Below, one piece after another: positions 9,719 through 19,132 of a stretch of 64,000 nt of DNA. Source of the DNA: Merdicola sp905200315 (lineage in GTDB: Bacteria > Bacillota > Clostridia > TANB77 > CAG-508); assembly GCA_902461935.1 (NCBI GenBank), contig CABPZP010000002.1, forward strand, positions 1 through 64,000. The letters are read 5' to 3'. Below the pieces are notes generated by a model that saw nothing but the letters and a program-made list of their open reading frames with translations, was not told the origin of the DNA and did no database searches. Position 1 is the stretch's first letter. Each line of letters starts with the position of its first letter. The position numbers and the translations under genes were made by a program.

Positions 9719-9930
9719 CAAATATATTGTTTTTTATGCCTTGGTGTCGCAATCTTCGAATAAAAAATGGTTTATCAACCATTTGCCTACATAATTATAT
9801 TTTTATAAAAATAACTTTTATATTTACAGTATAAAGATCTAAATTAATAAAATGAAGATTGCTCCAATCGCACTCGCAGATGTAACTGCTCGTTTGGTCG
9901 CTTACGCGGCATTTCAAAACAAATATATTT
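9719..9930 (+). mobile_element. MITE-like element family M1, long form (copy 1)
   Basis: About 212 bp with imperfect terminal inverted repeats (CAAATATATTG... and ...CAAATATATTTA). It has an inner inverted repeat (GCAATCTTC/GAAGATTGC) and the conserved core CGTTTGGTCGCTTACGCG. It carries no ORF. It shares an AT-rich middle with copy 4 at 48073 that copies 2 and 3 lack. Confidence 0.85.
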
Positions 9931-9970
9931 ATTATTATATAATGAAATATAAAAAAATAATGTCAAACAT

Positions 9971-9998
9971 TGTAGGGGTCGACGTCCTCGGCGACCCG
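9971..9998 (+). repeat. REP-like hairpin repeat
   Basis: TGTAGGGGTCGACGTCCTCG..., preceded by the common left flank ATGTCAAACAT. With M1 copy 1 it occupies most of the 372-bp aspS-metG gap. Confidence 0.85.
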
Positions 9999-10069
9999 GA
10001 ATAAATATTATGATGTTGAAAATATAAAAAATAAACTGATTTATAATTTTAATGAAAGGAATGAGATAG

Positions 10070-11662
10070 ATGGAAGGTAAGAAAAAATTTTATATAACCA
10101 CACCAATATATTATCCAAGTGGTAAATTCCATATAGGAACAGCATATACAACAATTCTTACAGACACAATAAAAAGATATAAAGCTCTTAGAAACTACGA
10201 TTCTTATATGCTAACTGGATTAGATGAACACGGACAAAAAATTCAAACAGTTGCAGAAAAAGAAGGTAGTAAACCACAAGAATATGTTGATAAAATGGCA
10301 GAAGCAACAAAAAAATTATGGAAAGATATGAATATAAGTTATAGCGACTTTATTAGAACAACAGATAAACGCCACGAAGAAACTGTTGCTAAAATATTCG
10401 AAAAGCTATTAGCACAAGGAGATATATACAAAGGTGAGTACGAAGGTTGGTATTGTATGCCTTGTGAAACATATTTTACACAAACACAATTAGTAGATGG
10501 AAAATGTCCAGATTGTGGTAGAGATGTACAACTTATGAAAGAAGAAACATATTTCTTCAATATGAAAAAATACCAAAAAAGATTAGAAGAATTTTACGAG
10601 AAAAATCCAGATTTTATACAACCAGAAAGTAGGAAAAATGAATTATTTAATAACTTTATAAAACCAGGTGTAGAAGATTTATGTGTTAGTAGAACAAGTT
10701 TCGATTGGGGAGTTAAAGTACCAAGTGACCCTAAACACGTAGTATATGTTTGGCTAGATGCTTTAACAAACTACATTACAGCACTTGGATATATGCAAGA
10801 AGACGATAGCAAATTTAAAAAATATTGGCCAGCAGATCTTCATATAATTGGAAAAGATATAATAAGATTTCATGGTATTTATTGGCCTATATTCTTAATG
10901 GCATTAGATTTACCACTTCCTAAAAAAATATATGCACATGGATTTATTTCAATAAGAGATGGAAAAATGTCAAAATCTAAAGGAAATGTAATTTACCCAG
11001 AAAATCTAACAGAAAGATATGGAGTAGATGCTACGAAATATTTCTTATTAAGAGAGTTTGCTTTTGACCAAGATATTTCATTTACACCAGAAAGTTTTGT
11101 AAATAGATTTAATGCAGATTTAGCAAATGATTTAGGAAATTTACTAAACAGAACAGTAGGAATGATTAATAAATACTTTGAAGGAAAAGTAGATGCATCA
11201 GAAGCTAAAACAACAGAAATAGATGCAAAATTAGAAGAAAAAGTATTAAGCAATATAATTGAAATAGAAAAGCTTATGGATGATTTACATGTAAGTAATT
11301 CACTTGAAAAAATATGGGAAATAATTTCTATTTCTAATAAATATATAGATGAAACAGAGCCATGGAAACTAGCAAAATCTGAAAATGAAGAAGATAGAAA
11401 AATATTAGTTTCTGTAATGGCACACTTAGTTGAAAACCTTAGAATAGTAGGAACAATGTTGCAAGCATATATGCCAGAAACAGCAAAAAAAATATTAAAT
11501 ACACTTAATGTAGAAAATAGACAATGGGAAGACATAAAAGAAATTCATTCAAATAGCGGAATAATAGAAGTTCCAAGCAAAATAGAACCATTATTTGCAC
11601 GTTTAGATGTAAAAGAAGAAATGGAATATTTAGAAAACCTAATAAAAGGAAATAGAAGATAA
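10070..11662 (+). CDS. metG: methionine--tRNA ligase
   Basis: 530 residues. Class I MetRS, charging both initiator and elongator tRNA-Met. The HIGH-type motif is FHIGTAYT near residue 20 and KMSKS lies near residue 300 (DGKMSKSKGN). A zinc knuckle of two CxxC pairs (CMPC and CPDC) lies between. The C-terminal anticodon helix bundle is present, but the extra EMAP/Trbp111-like tRNA-binding domain of about 110 residues found in longer MetRS is absent. GAAAGG upstream serves as SD. A terminator follows. Confidence 0.95.
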   Translation: MEGKKKFYITTPIYYPSGKFHIGTAYTTILTDTIKRYKALRNYDSYMLTGLDEHGQKIQTVAEKEGSKPQEYVDKMAEATKKLWKDMNISYSDFIRTTDKRHEETVAKIFEKLLAQGDIYKGEYEGWYCMPCETYFTQTQLVDGKCPDCGRDVQLMKEETYFFNMKKYQKRLEEFYEKNPDFIQPESRKNELFNNFIKPGVEDLCVSRTSFDWGVKVPSDPKHVVYVWLDALTNYITALGYMQEDDSKFKKYWPADLHIIGKDIIRFHGIYWPIFLMALDLPLPKKIYAHGFISIRDGKMSKSKGNVIYPENLTERYGVDATKYFLLREFAFDQDISFTPESFVNRFNADLANDLGNLLNRTVGMINKYFEGKVDASEAKTTEIDAKLEEKVLSNIIEIEKLMDDLHVSNSLEKIWEIISISNKYIDETEPWKLAKSENEEDRKILVSVMAHLVENLRIVGTMLQAYMPETAKKILNTLNVENRQWEDIKEIHSNSGIIEVPSKIEPLFARLDVKEEMEYLENLIKGNRR

Positions 11663-11674
11663 AAAATAAAAAGA

Positions 11675-11722
11675 CACGAATACGAAATGAAATATTAATA
11701 GTCATTTTGCATTCGTGCTTTT
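11675..11722 (+). terminator. terminator of metG
   Basis: A long imperfect stem (CACGAAT...ATTCGTG, 11675-11681 with 11711-11717, extended inward) is followed by CTTTT. Confidence 0.7.
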
Positions 11723-11803
11723 AAAATTGTAACAAAAATGTAATATAAAAACGACATTTCATATGATATAATAAAACAGAATAAATATTTTGAGGAGAAC
11801 AAA

Positions 11804-12236
11804 ATGAAATCAGAGAAGCGGAATAACATTAACAAGTTTAGTTATATATGTAATTGGATTAACTATATTATTTGCGACAATTGCAAACTTAACTATTTAT
11901 TTTAATAAAAATTCTAGGAGCATAGAATATACAACAAATAATTCAGCTCAATTAACTAGATTAAATCAATATTTAATTTCAGATACAAAAAGTAAAAATA
12001 TAAAATCTGTTAATGTTGAAAATAATATTATTCAAATAAATGTTGATAATGAAGAAATAAAATATATTTATGATTCACAAAGTAAAGGAATATATAGAAA
12101 TAAAGTAAAAATAAGTAATGATGTACAATTAGCAAAATTTTCAAAAGAAACTGTATATGATAAAAGTAAAATAACTATAGAAATTGTAATAGGAGAACAA
12201 GAAAAAGTAAGCAAAACTTTAGAATTTATTATATAA
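11804..12236 (+). pseudogene. type IV prepilin-like gene with a one-base frameshift
   Basis: ATG 11804 with SD TGAGGAG opens MKSEK and soon stops in that frame. Removing one C at 11819 gives a continuous reading of about 143 codons: MKSEKGITLTSLVIYVIG, then a hydrophobic helix and a polar C-terminal part ending at TAA 12234-12236. KGITL followed by a hydrophobic helix is the class III/IV prepilin cleavage pattern. It lies 29 nt before pilB, so it would supply the first pilin-like subunit of this operon. Either the gene is broken or the C is an assembly error. Confidence 0.75.
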
Positions 12237-12265
12237 AAACTTAATACAAAAGAGAGGAGAAAAAT

Positions 12266-13894
12266 ATGGAGATAAAACGTAGACAACCTATAGGAATAGA
12301 ATTGGTTAGAAGAGGGGTAGTTACAGAAGATGATATAGAAAAAGCATTAAATTATCAAAAAGAACATCCAAATCAAAAAATTGGTGAAATTTTAAATATA
12401 TTAAAAGCTTGTGATTCTCAAGTTTTAATAGATGCTATAGCAGAAATTGAAGGAGAAAAAGGAATATTATTAACACCTAGAAATATTTTAATAAATGTTC
12501 AAGATTATATTTCTTTAGATGTAGCAAGGCAAAATAAAGCAGTACCATTTGAAATAGAAAATGGTAAAATAAAAGTATGTTTTTCAAGTACAATTAACAG
12601 AAGGTCTATGGAAAATATAAGACTAATGCTTTTAAATAAAGGATTAGTTATGGAAAAATACATAACTTTTGAGGACAACATTAATAAAATACTAGATTCA
12701 TTTGAGGGAAAAATATCTGAAAATATGAGTTCTGAAAATGATATAACAGCATTAGTAGATAGTATTATAAAGACTGCTATAGATAAAAGAACAAGTGATA
12801 TTCATGTAGAACCACAAGAAGATAAAGTAAGAATACGTTATAGAATAGATGGAGAACTTATAACAGTAGTAGAAATAGATAAAGATAAGCAAAACCATTT
12901 AATAGGTAGATTAAAAGCTATTTCTGAAATGCATCAAGAAAAACAAGAAGCACAAGACGGAAGAATTACAACTTATCCAGGATATAATATTCGTGTATCT
13001 TCACAAAAAAATATATATGGAGAAAAATTTGTATTAAGATTATTAAAAAAGGACCAAACAATAAAAGGAATTTTTGAATTAGGTTTTCCTAAGGATGAAA
13101 AATTATTAAAAGATTGCTTTAATAAGAAAAATTCAATAGTTGTTGTTGCAGCACCAACAGGAGAGGGGAAAACAACAACATTATACAGTATAATAGACTA
13201 TTTAAATGCACCAGAGATAAATATAACTACAATAGAAGAACCCGTTGAAATACGTATACCTGGGTTAAACCAAATAGAAATAGATGCAAAAACTAATTTT
13301 TCAGATTCTTTAAGAACTGTTTTAAGGCAAGATCCAGATATTATTCTTGTTGGAGAGATAAGAGACAACGAAACTGCAGAAATTGCAATGCAAGCTGGAC
13401 AAACTGGACATTATGTGTTATCTACAATTCATACAATAGATGCAATAGAAGTTATTACAAGACTTAGAAAATTTGGAGTTTCTAATTATGACATAGCAAG
13501 TACACTTGCTACATCTGTTTCACAAAGATTGGTAAGAAAAGTATGCCCATATTGCTCAAAAGAAAGAGAATTTAATGAACAAGAAAAAGAAATAATAAAG
13601 AGAATTGGAGATAGATATGGAATAGAGTACAATTTAGATGGAAGAAAAACATTTGATGTTGTAGGATGTAACAAATGTAATCAAACAGGGTATTATGAAA
13701 GAATAGGAATTTTTGAGCAATTAATTTTAAATGAAGAAATTAAACAATTAATAGTTGAAAATAAATCAACATTGGAAATAAAAAAAGAAGCAAAGAAGTA
13801 TGGATATAAACCACTTATAACAGATGGCATACAAAAAGTTGTAGATGGAATAACAACTTTAGATGAATTAAATAATAAGCTTGTGATATACTAA
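12266..13894 (+). CDS. pilB: type IV pilus assembly ATPase PilB
   Basis: 542 residues. Hexameric ATPase that powers pilin polymerisation at the inner face of the membrane. An N-terminal MshEN/GspE-N domain (about 1-150) precedes the core. Walker A is APTGEGKTTT at 296-305, with Glu where Ser is usual. An Asp box DIHVEPQ, a Walker B region ILVGEIRDNETAE and a His box HTIDAIEVITR follow. A CPYC...CNKC zinc site sits near 425-470, as in PilB/GspE. SD GAGGAG. pilT follows after 12 nt and pilC after another 14, forming a compact operon. Confidence 0.93.
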   Translation: MEIKRRQPIGIELVRRGVVTEDDIEKALNYQKEHPNQKIGEILNILKACDSQVLIDAIAEIEGEKGILLTPRNILINVQDYISLDVARQNKAVPFEIENGKIKVCFSSTINRRSMENIRLMLLNKGLVMEKYITFEDNINKILDSFEGKISENMSSENDITALVDSIIKTAIDKRTSDIHVEPQEDKVRIRYRIDGELITVVEIDKDKQNHLIGRLKAISEMHQEKQEAQDGRITTYPGYNIRVSSQKNIYGEKFVLRLLKKDQTIKGIFELGFPKDEKLLKDCFNKKNSIVVVAAPTGEGKTTTLYSIIDYLNAPEINITTIEEPVEIRIPGLNQIEIDAKTNFSDSLRTVLRQDPDIILVGEIRDNETAEIAMQAGQTGHYVLSTIHTIDAIEVITRLRKFGVSNYDIASTLATSVSQRLVRKVCPYCSKEREFNEQEKEIIKRIGDRYGIEYNLDGRKTFDVVGCNKCNQTGYYERIGIFEQLILNEEIKQLIVENKSTLEIKKEAKKYGYKPLITDGIQKVVDGITTLDELNNKLVIY

Positions 13895-13906
13895 GGAGGA
13901 ATTAAA

Positions 13907-15013
13907 ATGGTAAATATGGATAAAGTTTTAGATGTTGCAATAGAAAAAGATGCATCAGATATACATCTAGTTAATGAATTAAAGCCAATGCTAAGAATTA
14001 GAAGAAAGCTTGAACCAATTGAAGAAATGGATATATTAACACCAGATGATATGAATGAAATATACGATTATTTGGTTAGAGGAAATGTAGAAAAAGATGA
14101 GGTGTATAGAACTACAAAAAGATTAGATGCGTCTTACGAATATAAAGATATACGTTTAAGAGTAAACGTTTCTATTGCTAACGAAGTTCCAGTTTTTACA
14201 TTAAGACTTATAAAAAGCACACTTCCAAGATATGAAGATTTAGGTGTTCCAGATGTTGTAAGACGTATGACATATCAACCACAAGGTTTAATGTTAGTTA
14301 CAGGAAAAACAAATTCAGGAAAAACAACAACTCTTAATGCACTAATAAATCATATAAATGAAAATCAAAATAGAAAAATATTAACATTGGAAAATCCGGT
14401 TGAGTTTAGACACCATAGCAAAAAATCTATGATTATCCAAAAAGAAGTAGGAGAAGGAAGAGATGTTTTAACATTTAGTGATGGTGTAAAAAACTCATTA
14501 AGAGAAGACTGCGATATTCTTGTTATTGGAGAGATTAGAGATAAAGAAACTATGGAAGCGGGAATTGAAATGGCTGAATCTGGTCACTTAGTAATTGGAA
14601 CGCTACATACAAAATCTTGTGCAGAAACTATAGATAGAATGATAAACTTTTATGAAGTGCGTGATCAAGCATCAATAAAATACTTATTGTCATCTGTTCT
14701 AAAACTTGTTGTTTCTCAAAGATTATTACCAGATACAAAAGGTGGATTAGCATTATTACCAGAAGTTATGGTTGTAGATAATATAATTGCTGGAATAATA
14801 AGAAAAGATAAAATAAGTGTATCTGAAATAGAAGATGCAATACAAAGTGGAGCAGAAAAAGGAAGTATAGGAATTATAAATTCTTTAGCTGAATTATTTG
14901 TAGATGAAAGAATAACATTAGAACAAGCAAAATCTCAAATAGAAGAAAAAAATATAGAAATATTAAATAGAACAATTATGCAACTAAAAATAAAAAGAGG
15001 TAAAACAAATTAA
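13907..15013 (+). CDS. pilT: type IV pilus retraction ATPase PilT
   Basis: 368 residues. Retraction motor ATPase of type IV pili. It lacks the MshEN and zinc regions of PilB, as expected for PilT. Walker A is TGKTNSGKTTT at 132-142, the Walker B region is ILVIGEIRDKETM, and the His box reads GTLHTKSCAETIDR. SD AAGGAGG lies 8 nt before the ATG. Presence of both motors suggests dynamic pili able to retract, for twitching or DNA uptake. Confidence 0.92.
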   Translation: MVNMDKVLDVAIEKDASDIHLVNELKPMLRIRRKLEPIEEMDILTPDDMNEIYDYLVRGNVEKDEVYRTTKRLDASYEYKDIRLRVNVSIANEVPVFTLRLIKSTLPRYEDLGVPDVVRRMTYQPQGLMLVTGKTNSGKTTTLNALINHINENQNRKILTLENPVEFRHHSKKSMIIQKEVGEGRDVLTFSDGVKNSLREDCDILVIGEIRDKETMEAGIEMAESGHLVIGTLHTKSCAETIDRMINFYEVRDQASIKYLLSSVLKLVVSQRLLPDTKGGLALLPEVMVVDNIIAGIIRKDKISVSEIEDAIQSGAEKGSIGIINSLAELFVDERITLEQAKSQIEEKNIEILNRTIMQLKIKRGKTN

Positions 15014-15027
15014 GGAGGAAAACTTAT

Positions 15028-16383
15028 ATGCCTGTTTTTGCATATAAGGCTGTTACAGAAAGTGGCCTAGTAGTAAAAAATAAAATAGAAGAAACAAATA
15101 AACATGCTGTAGTTCAAAGATTAAAAAGAAATAATCTTATGCCGATTAGTATTGTGCCTGTTAGAGGGCTAATATTAAATTCTAAAAAGCAAAAAAAAGA
15201 AAGAAAAAATGTAACAGATATTAGCCAAATTATGAAAAATGTAAATACGGCTAATATAATGAATCAGGATACTAAAAAATTCACATTAAAAGAAAAAATA
15301 ATGATTTCACTAAATGCAAATCAAAAAGTTACAACAAGAGATTTGCTTATATTTACAGAAAATTTTTATTTGTTAAAAAAAGCAAATTTTAACAATATAC
15401 ATGCTTTAAATACTATTATTCAAAGTACGGAAAATTGGACTTTCAAAGGTATTTTAGAAGATATTTTGTCGGGATTAGAAGCTGGAGAAAATATGTATAC
15501 AACTATGGAATATTATTCAAATGTTTTTCCGTATATATATATAAATATGGTAAAAGTAGGAGAACTTTCTGGTTCACTAGAGCAATCGTTAAGTCAAGCA
15601 GTAAAGTATTTAGAAGATTCAGATGACTTAAATAGAAGAGTAAGAAAAATGATTATACCAAATGCTGCATTGGTAATATTACTATTAATATTATTAGTTG
15701 TTGGAACAAAGTTTGGAATTCCAGTTGTAGAAGGAGTGTACGAGTCTGTTGGAAGTAGTGCTCAATTGCCTGCAGCTACACTGTGGTTTAAACATTTAGT
15801 AGAAGCAATAGAAAAATATTGGGTAGTACCAACAATAATAATTGTTGGTAGTGTAGCAGGACTTATATACTATATAAATACTCCAAAGGGAAAATACAAT
15901 TATCACTTATTTAAATATAAAATGCCAATTTTTGGAGAATTATTTTTTGCAATAGACTTTTCGAGATTTATGAAAGCGATGCTTTTAAATTTACAAAATG
16001 GAATGAGAATTCAAGATTCTCTAGATGTTGCAAAAAACGTAGTTTCTAATTATGTTCTATTATCAATAATAGAAACATCAATAAACAATATTATAATGGG
16101 AAGTTCATGGATAGAACCATTTGAAAAATCTGGACTAGCAAGTCCAATGATAACAGAAATGTTAAAAATAGGTATGCAAACAGACTTGGCAGAAATGATG
16201 GAAAAACTAGTTGAATATATGGAAATGGATATAGAACAAATAATGCAGAAAATAATGGCTGTAATGCCACAAGTAATACAAGCATTAGTTGGTGTTGTGT
16301 TAATATTCTTTGTATTAGTTATTTTAGTACCAGCATTGCAAGTATATATGGGTAATTTCTTATTTGATGCAGCAGGTGTGTAG
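15028..16383 (+). CDS. pilC: type IV pilus inner membrane platform protein PilC
   Basis: 451 residues. Integral membrane platform that couples PilB/PilT to the growing pilus. Two T2SSF domains are visible, each with a GExxGxLxxxL-like signature (KVGELSGSLEQSL near 173-186 and the corresponding KIGMQTDLAEMMEKL in the second half). Hydrophobic segments lie near 213-230, 270-285 and at the C-terminus. Residues 50-90 form a polar linker. SD AAGGAGG. Last gene of the pil operon. Confidence 0.92.
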   Translation: MPVFAYKAVTESGLVVKNKIEETNKHAVVQRLKRNNLMPISIVPVRGLILNSKKQKKERKNVTDISQIMKNVNTANIMNQDTKKFTLKEKIMISLNANQKVTTRDLLIFTENFYLLKKANFNNIHALNTIIQSTENWTFKGILEDILSGLEAGENMYTTMEYYSNVFPYIYINMVKVGELSGSLEQSLSQAVKYLEDSDDLNRRVRKMIIPNAALVILLLILLVVGTKFGIPVVEGVYESVGSSAQLPAATLWFKHLVEAIEKYWVVPTIIIVGSVAGLIYYINTPKGKYNYHLFKYKMPIFGELFFAIDFSRFMKAMLLNLQNGMRIQDSLDVAKNVVSNYVLLSIIETSINNIIMGSSWIEPFEKSGLASPMITEMLKIGMQTDLAEMMEKLVEYMEMDIEQIMQKIMAVMPQVIQALVGVVLIFFVLVILVPALQVYMGNFLFDAAGV

Positions 16384-16426
16384 AAATTATACAAGGTTTT
16401 GCAAGATAAAATAATAATATAAATAA

Positions 16427-16450
16427 TGTAGGGGCGACCATTGGTCGCCT
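16427..16450 (+). repeat. REP-like hairpin between pilC and the ROK gene
   Basis: TGTAGGGGCGACCATTGGTCGCCT: stem GGCGACCA/TGGTCGCC with GTAG foot and TTTATT after it. It may act as a weak terminator of the pil operon. Confidence 0.8.
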
Positions 16451-16471
16451 TTATTAAAAGGAGGCATACAA

Positions 16472-17380
16472 ATGAATATTGGAATAGACATAGGCGGAAG
16501 CCATATAGCAATAGGATTAGTAGAAAAAGATGAAATTATAGAAAAAATAGAAATACAAATAAACGAAAAAGATAAAAATCAAATAGAACAATTTATAGAA
16601 GATACAATAGTATCAAATATAAATATTTTATTAAGAAAAAACAAAAAGTATCTATCAAATATAAATAAAATTGGAATAGCAATTCCGGGAACAGTTGAAA
16701 ATAGTAAAATAATAAAAAATGTTGTGAATTTAGGAATAGATGAATTTAACATTTGTGAAAAAATAAAAAAATATTATCCAAATACAGAAATTATTGTAAA
16801 AAACGATGCAAAGTGTGCAGCTATAGCAGAAAAATTATATGGAAATATGAAAGAATACAAAAATGGGTTGTTTATATGCTTAGGAACAGGAGTTGGAGGA
16901 GCTTTATTTATAAATGGAAAACTATTTGAACCACAAAGATATAGCGGATTTGAAATAGGTCATATGTCAATAAAACAAAGTGGAGAAAAATGCAAATGTG
17001 GTAAAATAGGATGTTTTGACATATATGGTTCAATGAAAAATTTTAAAATAAAACTAACACAAAGCTTAAAAATGCCAGCAAATGCAATAAGCTACCAAAT
17101 ACTACCTAATTTAGAAGGAAAAACTACAAACGAAGCCCAGAAAATAATAAACGAATATATAGAAAATTTGGCAATAGGAATATCAAATCTAATAAATATA
17201 TTCGAACCAGAAATAACTGTAATAGGAGGAAGTTTTACATACTACCAAAGTATTCTACTAGAACCACTAAAAGAAAAAATAATAAAAGAAAACTTATTAT
17301 TTAATAAAAGAAAAAACATAAACATAGTAGCAGCAAAATTATTTAACGATGCAGGAATAATAGGAGCAGGAAGTTTATAA
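16472..17380 (+). CDS. ROK-family sugar kinase
   Basis: 302 residues. ROK proteins phosphorylate glucose or related sugars with ATP. The N-terminal phosphate loop is IGIDIGGSHIAIG, and the ROK signature with zinc ligands is EIGHMSIKQSGEKCKCGKIGC around 165-185. The catalytic Asp is in IVKNDAKCAA and an adenosine-binding GTGVGGALF follows. There is no N-terminal helix-turn-helix, so it is an enzyme rather than a ROK repressor. Glucokinase is the likeliest activity, but substrate is not fixed by the motifs. SD AAGGAGG. Confidence 0.88.
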   Translation: MNIGIDIGGSHIAIGLVEKDEIIEKIEIQINEKDKNQIEQFIEDTIVSNINILLRKNKKYLSNINKIGIAIPGTVENSKIIKNVVNLGIDEFNICEKIKKYYPNTEIIVKNDAKCAAIAEKLYGNMKEYKNGLFICLGTGVGGALFINGKLFEPQRYSGFEIGHMSIKQSGEKCKCGKIGCFDIYGSMKNFKIKLTQSLKMPANAISYQILPNLEGKTTNEAQKIINEYIENLAIGISNLINIFEPEITVIGGSFTYYQSILLEPLKEKIIKENLLFNKRKNINIVAAKLFNDAGIIGAGSL

Positions 17381-17383
17381 AAA

Positions 17384-17417
17384 AATAAACATTCATTTAT
17401 AATAGTGAATGTTTATT
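17384..17417. terminator. bidirectional terminator between ROK gene and Xre regulator
   Basis: Perfect 12-bp stem AATAAACATTCA/TGAATGTTTATT with T-runs on both strands. It overlaps the last codons of the convergent Xre gene. Confidence 0.85.
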
Positions 17418-17601
17418 TTTTTATAAACTTTAATATTTCATCATCAGGAATTTCTAAACTTTTTACAATTTTTTTAAAGGTAGAAATTCTCGTATTTTCT
17501 TCATTCTGTTCTAATCGTTGCAAATGTCTGCAACTAATACCAACTTTTTCAGCAAGTTCTTCTTGTGATAAATTATTCTTTAATCTATATTGTTTTAGCA
17601 T
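17413..17601 (-). CDS. small Xre-family transcriptional regulator
   Basis: 62 residues, essentially one Cro/C1-type helix-turn-helix domain (NLSQEELAEKVGISCRHLQRLEQ). SD GGAGG precedes the ATG by 5 nt. It is divergent from a strong promoter flanked by two copies of a 16-bp palindrome (17657-17672 and 17713-17728), the probable operators. Downstream of that promoter only transposase debris remains, so the original target genes may be lost. Prophage or defence-type origin is possible. Confidence 0.85.
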   Translation of the reverse strand: MLKQYRLKNNLSQEELAEKVGISCRHLQRLEQNEENTRISTFKKIVKSLEIPDDEILKFIKK

Positions 17602-17656
17602 TATAGCCTCCTACATTATGTTTAAAACATTATAGTATACCAAGCAACAAAACAAA

Positions 17657-17728
17657 ACGACATTTTTGTCATAAAAGTATTGACTAAAATTGTGTAGACA
17701 TATATAATAAATACGACAAAAATGTCAT
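17657..17728 (+). promoter_or_regulatory. promoter with paired Xre operators
   Basis: TTGACT (17680-17685), a 17-bp spacer and TATAAT (17703-17708). It is flanked by ACGACATTTTTGTCAT at 17657-17672 and its inverted counterpart ACGACAAAAATGTCAT at 17713-17728. Symmetric placement around the promoter fits repression by the adjacent Xre protein. Confidence 0.7.
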
Positions 17729-17748
17729 AAATAAAAGGAGAAAACAAA

Positions 17749-18057
17749 TGAAAAAAATAAATGAAAAAACAAAAATATATTCTGTAGAGACAGACGTTCC
17801 TGTTTGCTTACAAATAAAGAAAAAAGACGATTCTAAAATATTTGAAATAAAAAATTTAAACACTGTAGGGGCGGACGCCCCTACAAAAGATAATTCAAGA
17901 ATATAAATCAATAACGACAAGAAAATGTTTCAAATACAATATTAACAAAATTTGGCAGAGAAATTATTATGAACACATAATAAGAAATGAAAAGGAATAT
18001 TATGAGATAATAAAATATATGCAAAATAACCCAATAAGATGGATTCAAGGAGAGTGA
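17749..18057 (+). pseudogene. RAYT (REP-associated Y1 transposase) remnant, mainly C-terminal part
   Basis: ATG 17749 with SD AAAGGAG opens a 54-codon reading frame that ends near 17906 and contains a REP. Another frame then reads KIWQRNYYEHIIRNEKEYYEIIKYMQNNPIRWIQGE to a TGA at 18055. That segment matches the C-terminal part of Y1/RAYT transposases, including the Tyr-containing helix. The N-terminal HUH part is missing here but present at the second locus (58943). Decayed REP at 17783-17807. Confidence 0.7.
17864..17885. repeat. REP-like perfect palindrome
   Basis: TGTAGGGGCG-GA-CGCCCCTACA: 10-bp arms, the most symmetric copy in the window, inside the RAYT remnant. Confidence 0.85.
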
Positions 18058-18065
18058 AAGAAAAG

Positions 18066-18319
18066 ATGGAAGAGAATAAAGAATTAAAAGAAGCTAAAGA
18101 AAAGCTAGATAAAATAACAGAAGATGAAAGAATGCAACAATTAGCATGGTGGAGAGAAAAAGCAATATATGAATAAAATACAATGCTAAACAGTTCATTT
18201 AGAAAAGGAATAAAAGAAGGAATAAAAACTATGGCAAAAAAATGAAAGAAGAAAAAATACCACTAGAAACAATTGAAAAAATAACGGGATTAACTAAAGA
18301 AGAAATTGAAAATTTATAA
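18066..18319 (+). pseudogene. Rpn-family nuclease C-terminal tail, degraded
   Basis: Reads MEENKELKEAKEKLDKIT then DERMQQLAWWREKAIYE, a TAA, then NTMLNSSFRKGIKEGIK, and after a frame change in an A-run KMKEEKIPLETIEKITGLTKEEIENL. This is the tail of Rpn/PD-(D/E)XK 'transposase' proteins without the nuclease domain. One nonsense change and one frameshift mark it as decayed. It follows RAYT debris exactly as at 59393. Confidence 0.65.
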
Positions 18320-18400
18320 ATTTCACTTGTTTATTTGTAATCTTTGTGATATAAATGTGCTATAGTGTAAATAATATTAGCAAAGAAAGGTGGAATCATT

Positions 18401-19132
18401 GTGGAGGAAACAGTAAAAGAAAAGAAAACAATTTTAGTTGTAGATGATGAAAAGCCTATTGTAGATATACTTTTATATAATTTAGAAAAAGAAGGATATG
18501 AAACTTTAGAGGCTAACGATGGAGTAACAGCGGTTGATATAGCTCTTGATAAACAACCAGATTTAATTTTATTAGATATTATGCTTCCTAGAATGGATGG
18601 TCTTACTGTATGTAAAAGAATTAAACAAAGCTTAAATATTCCAATATTAATGCTTACAGCAAAAGATGAAGAAATTGATAAAATTTTAGGATTAGAGCTT
18701 GGGGCAGATGACTATATTACAAAACCATTTAGCGTAAGAGAATTAATGGCAAGAATTAAAGCAAATTTAAGAAAATTTGAAGCAACATCTAATACTACTG
18801 AAAATGCAAATAGTGGAAAAAGTGGAAGTAAAATTAAAATTGGTCCACTATCATTAGATTATGAAAAATTTGAAGTTCGTGTTAATGATAAAGTTGTAGA
18901 TTTAACATTAAGAGAATTTGAAGTATTAAAATATTTAGCAAATCAACCAGGTCAAGTTGTAACAAGAGAATTACTTTTAGAAAAGGTTTGGGGATATGAA
19001 TATTATGGAGATATAAGAACTGTAGATGTTACTGTTAGAAGAATAAGAGAAAAAATAGAGAAAGATACATCAAATCCAAAAATATTAATTACCAAAAGAG
19101 GCGTAGGTTACTACATAGCCACGGATTATTAA
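18401..19132 (+). CDS. walR: OmpR/PhoB-family response regulator, WalR-like
   Basis: 243 residues from a GTG start at 18401, with AAAGGTGG as SD. The receiver domain (about 8-125) has phospho-acceptor Asp59 in LILLDIMLPRMDG, the acidic pair DD15-16 and Lys in the TKPF motif. A winged-helix DNA-binding domain follows (LTLREFEVLKYLANQPGQVVTRELLLEKVWG, DIRTVDVTVRRIREKIE). The sequence is close to the WalR/PhoP group controlling cell-wall metabolism. The kinase gene follows after a terminator and a REP. Confidence 0.88.
   Translation: MEETVKEKKTILVVDDEKPIVDILLYNLEKEGYETLEANDGVTAVDIALDKQPDLILLDIMLPRMDGLTVCKRIKQSLNIPILMLTAKDEEIDKILGLELGADDYITKPFSVRELMARIKANLRKFEATSNTTENANSGKSGSKIKIGPLSLDYEKFEVRVNDKVVDLTLREFEVLKYLANQPGQVVTRELLLEKVWGYEYYGDIRTVDVTVRRIREKIEKDTSNPKILITKRGVGYYIATDY

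Noticed and set aside
7687..10069. T-box leaders upstream of aspS and metG
   Set aside because: No specifier hairpin or T-box core sequence (TGGnACCGCG type) was seen; the gaps are repeats.
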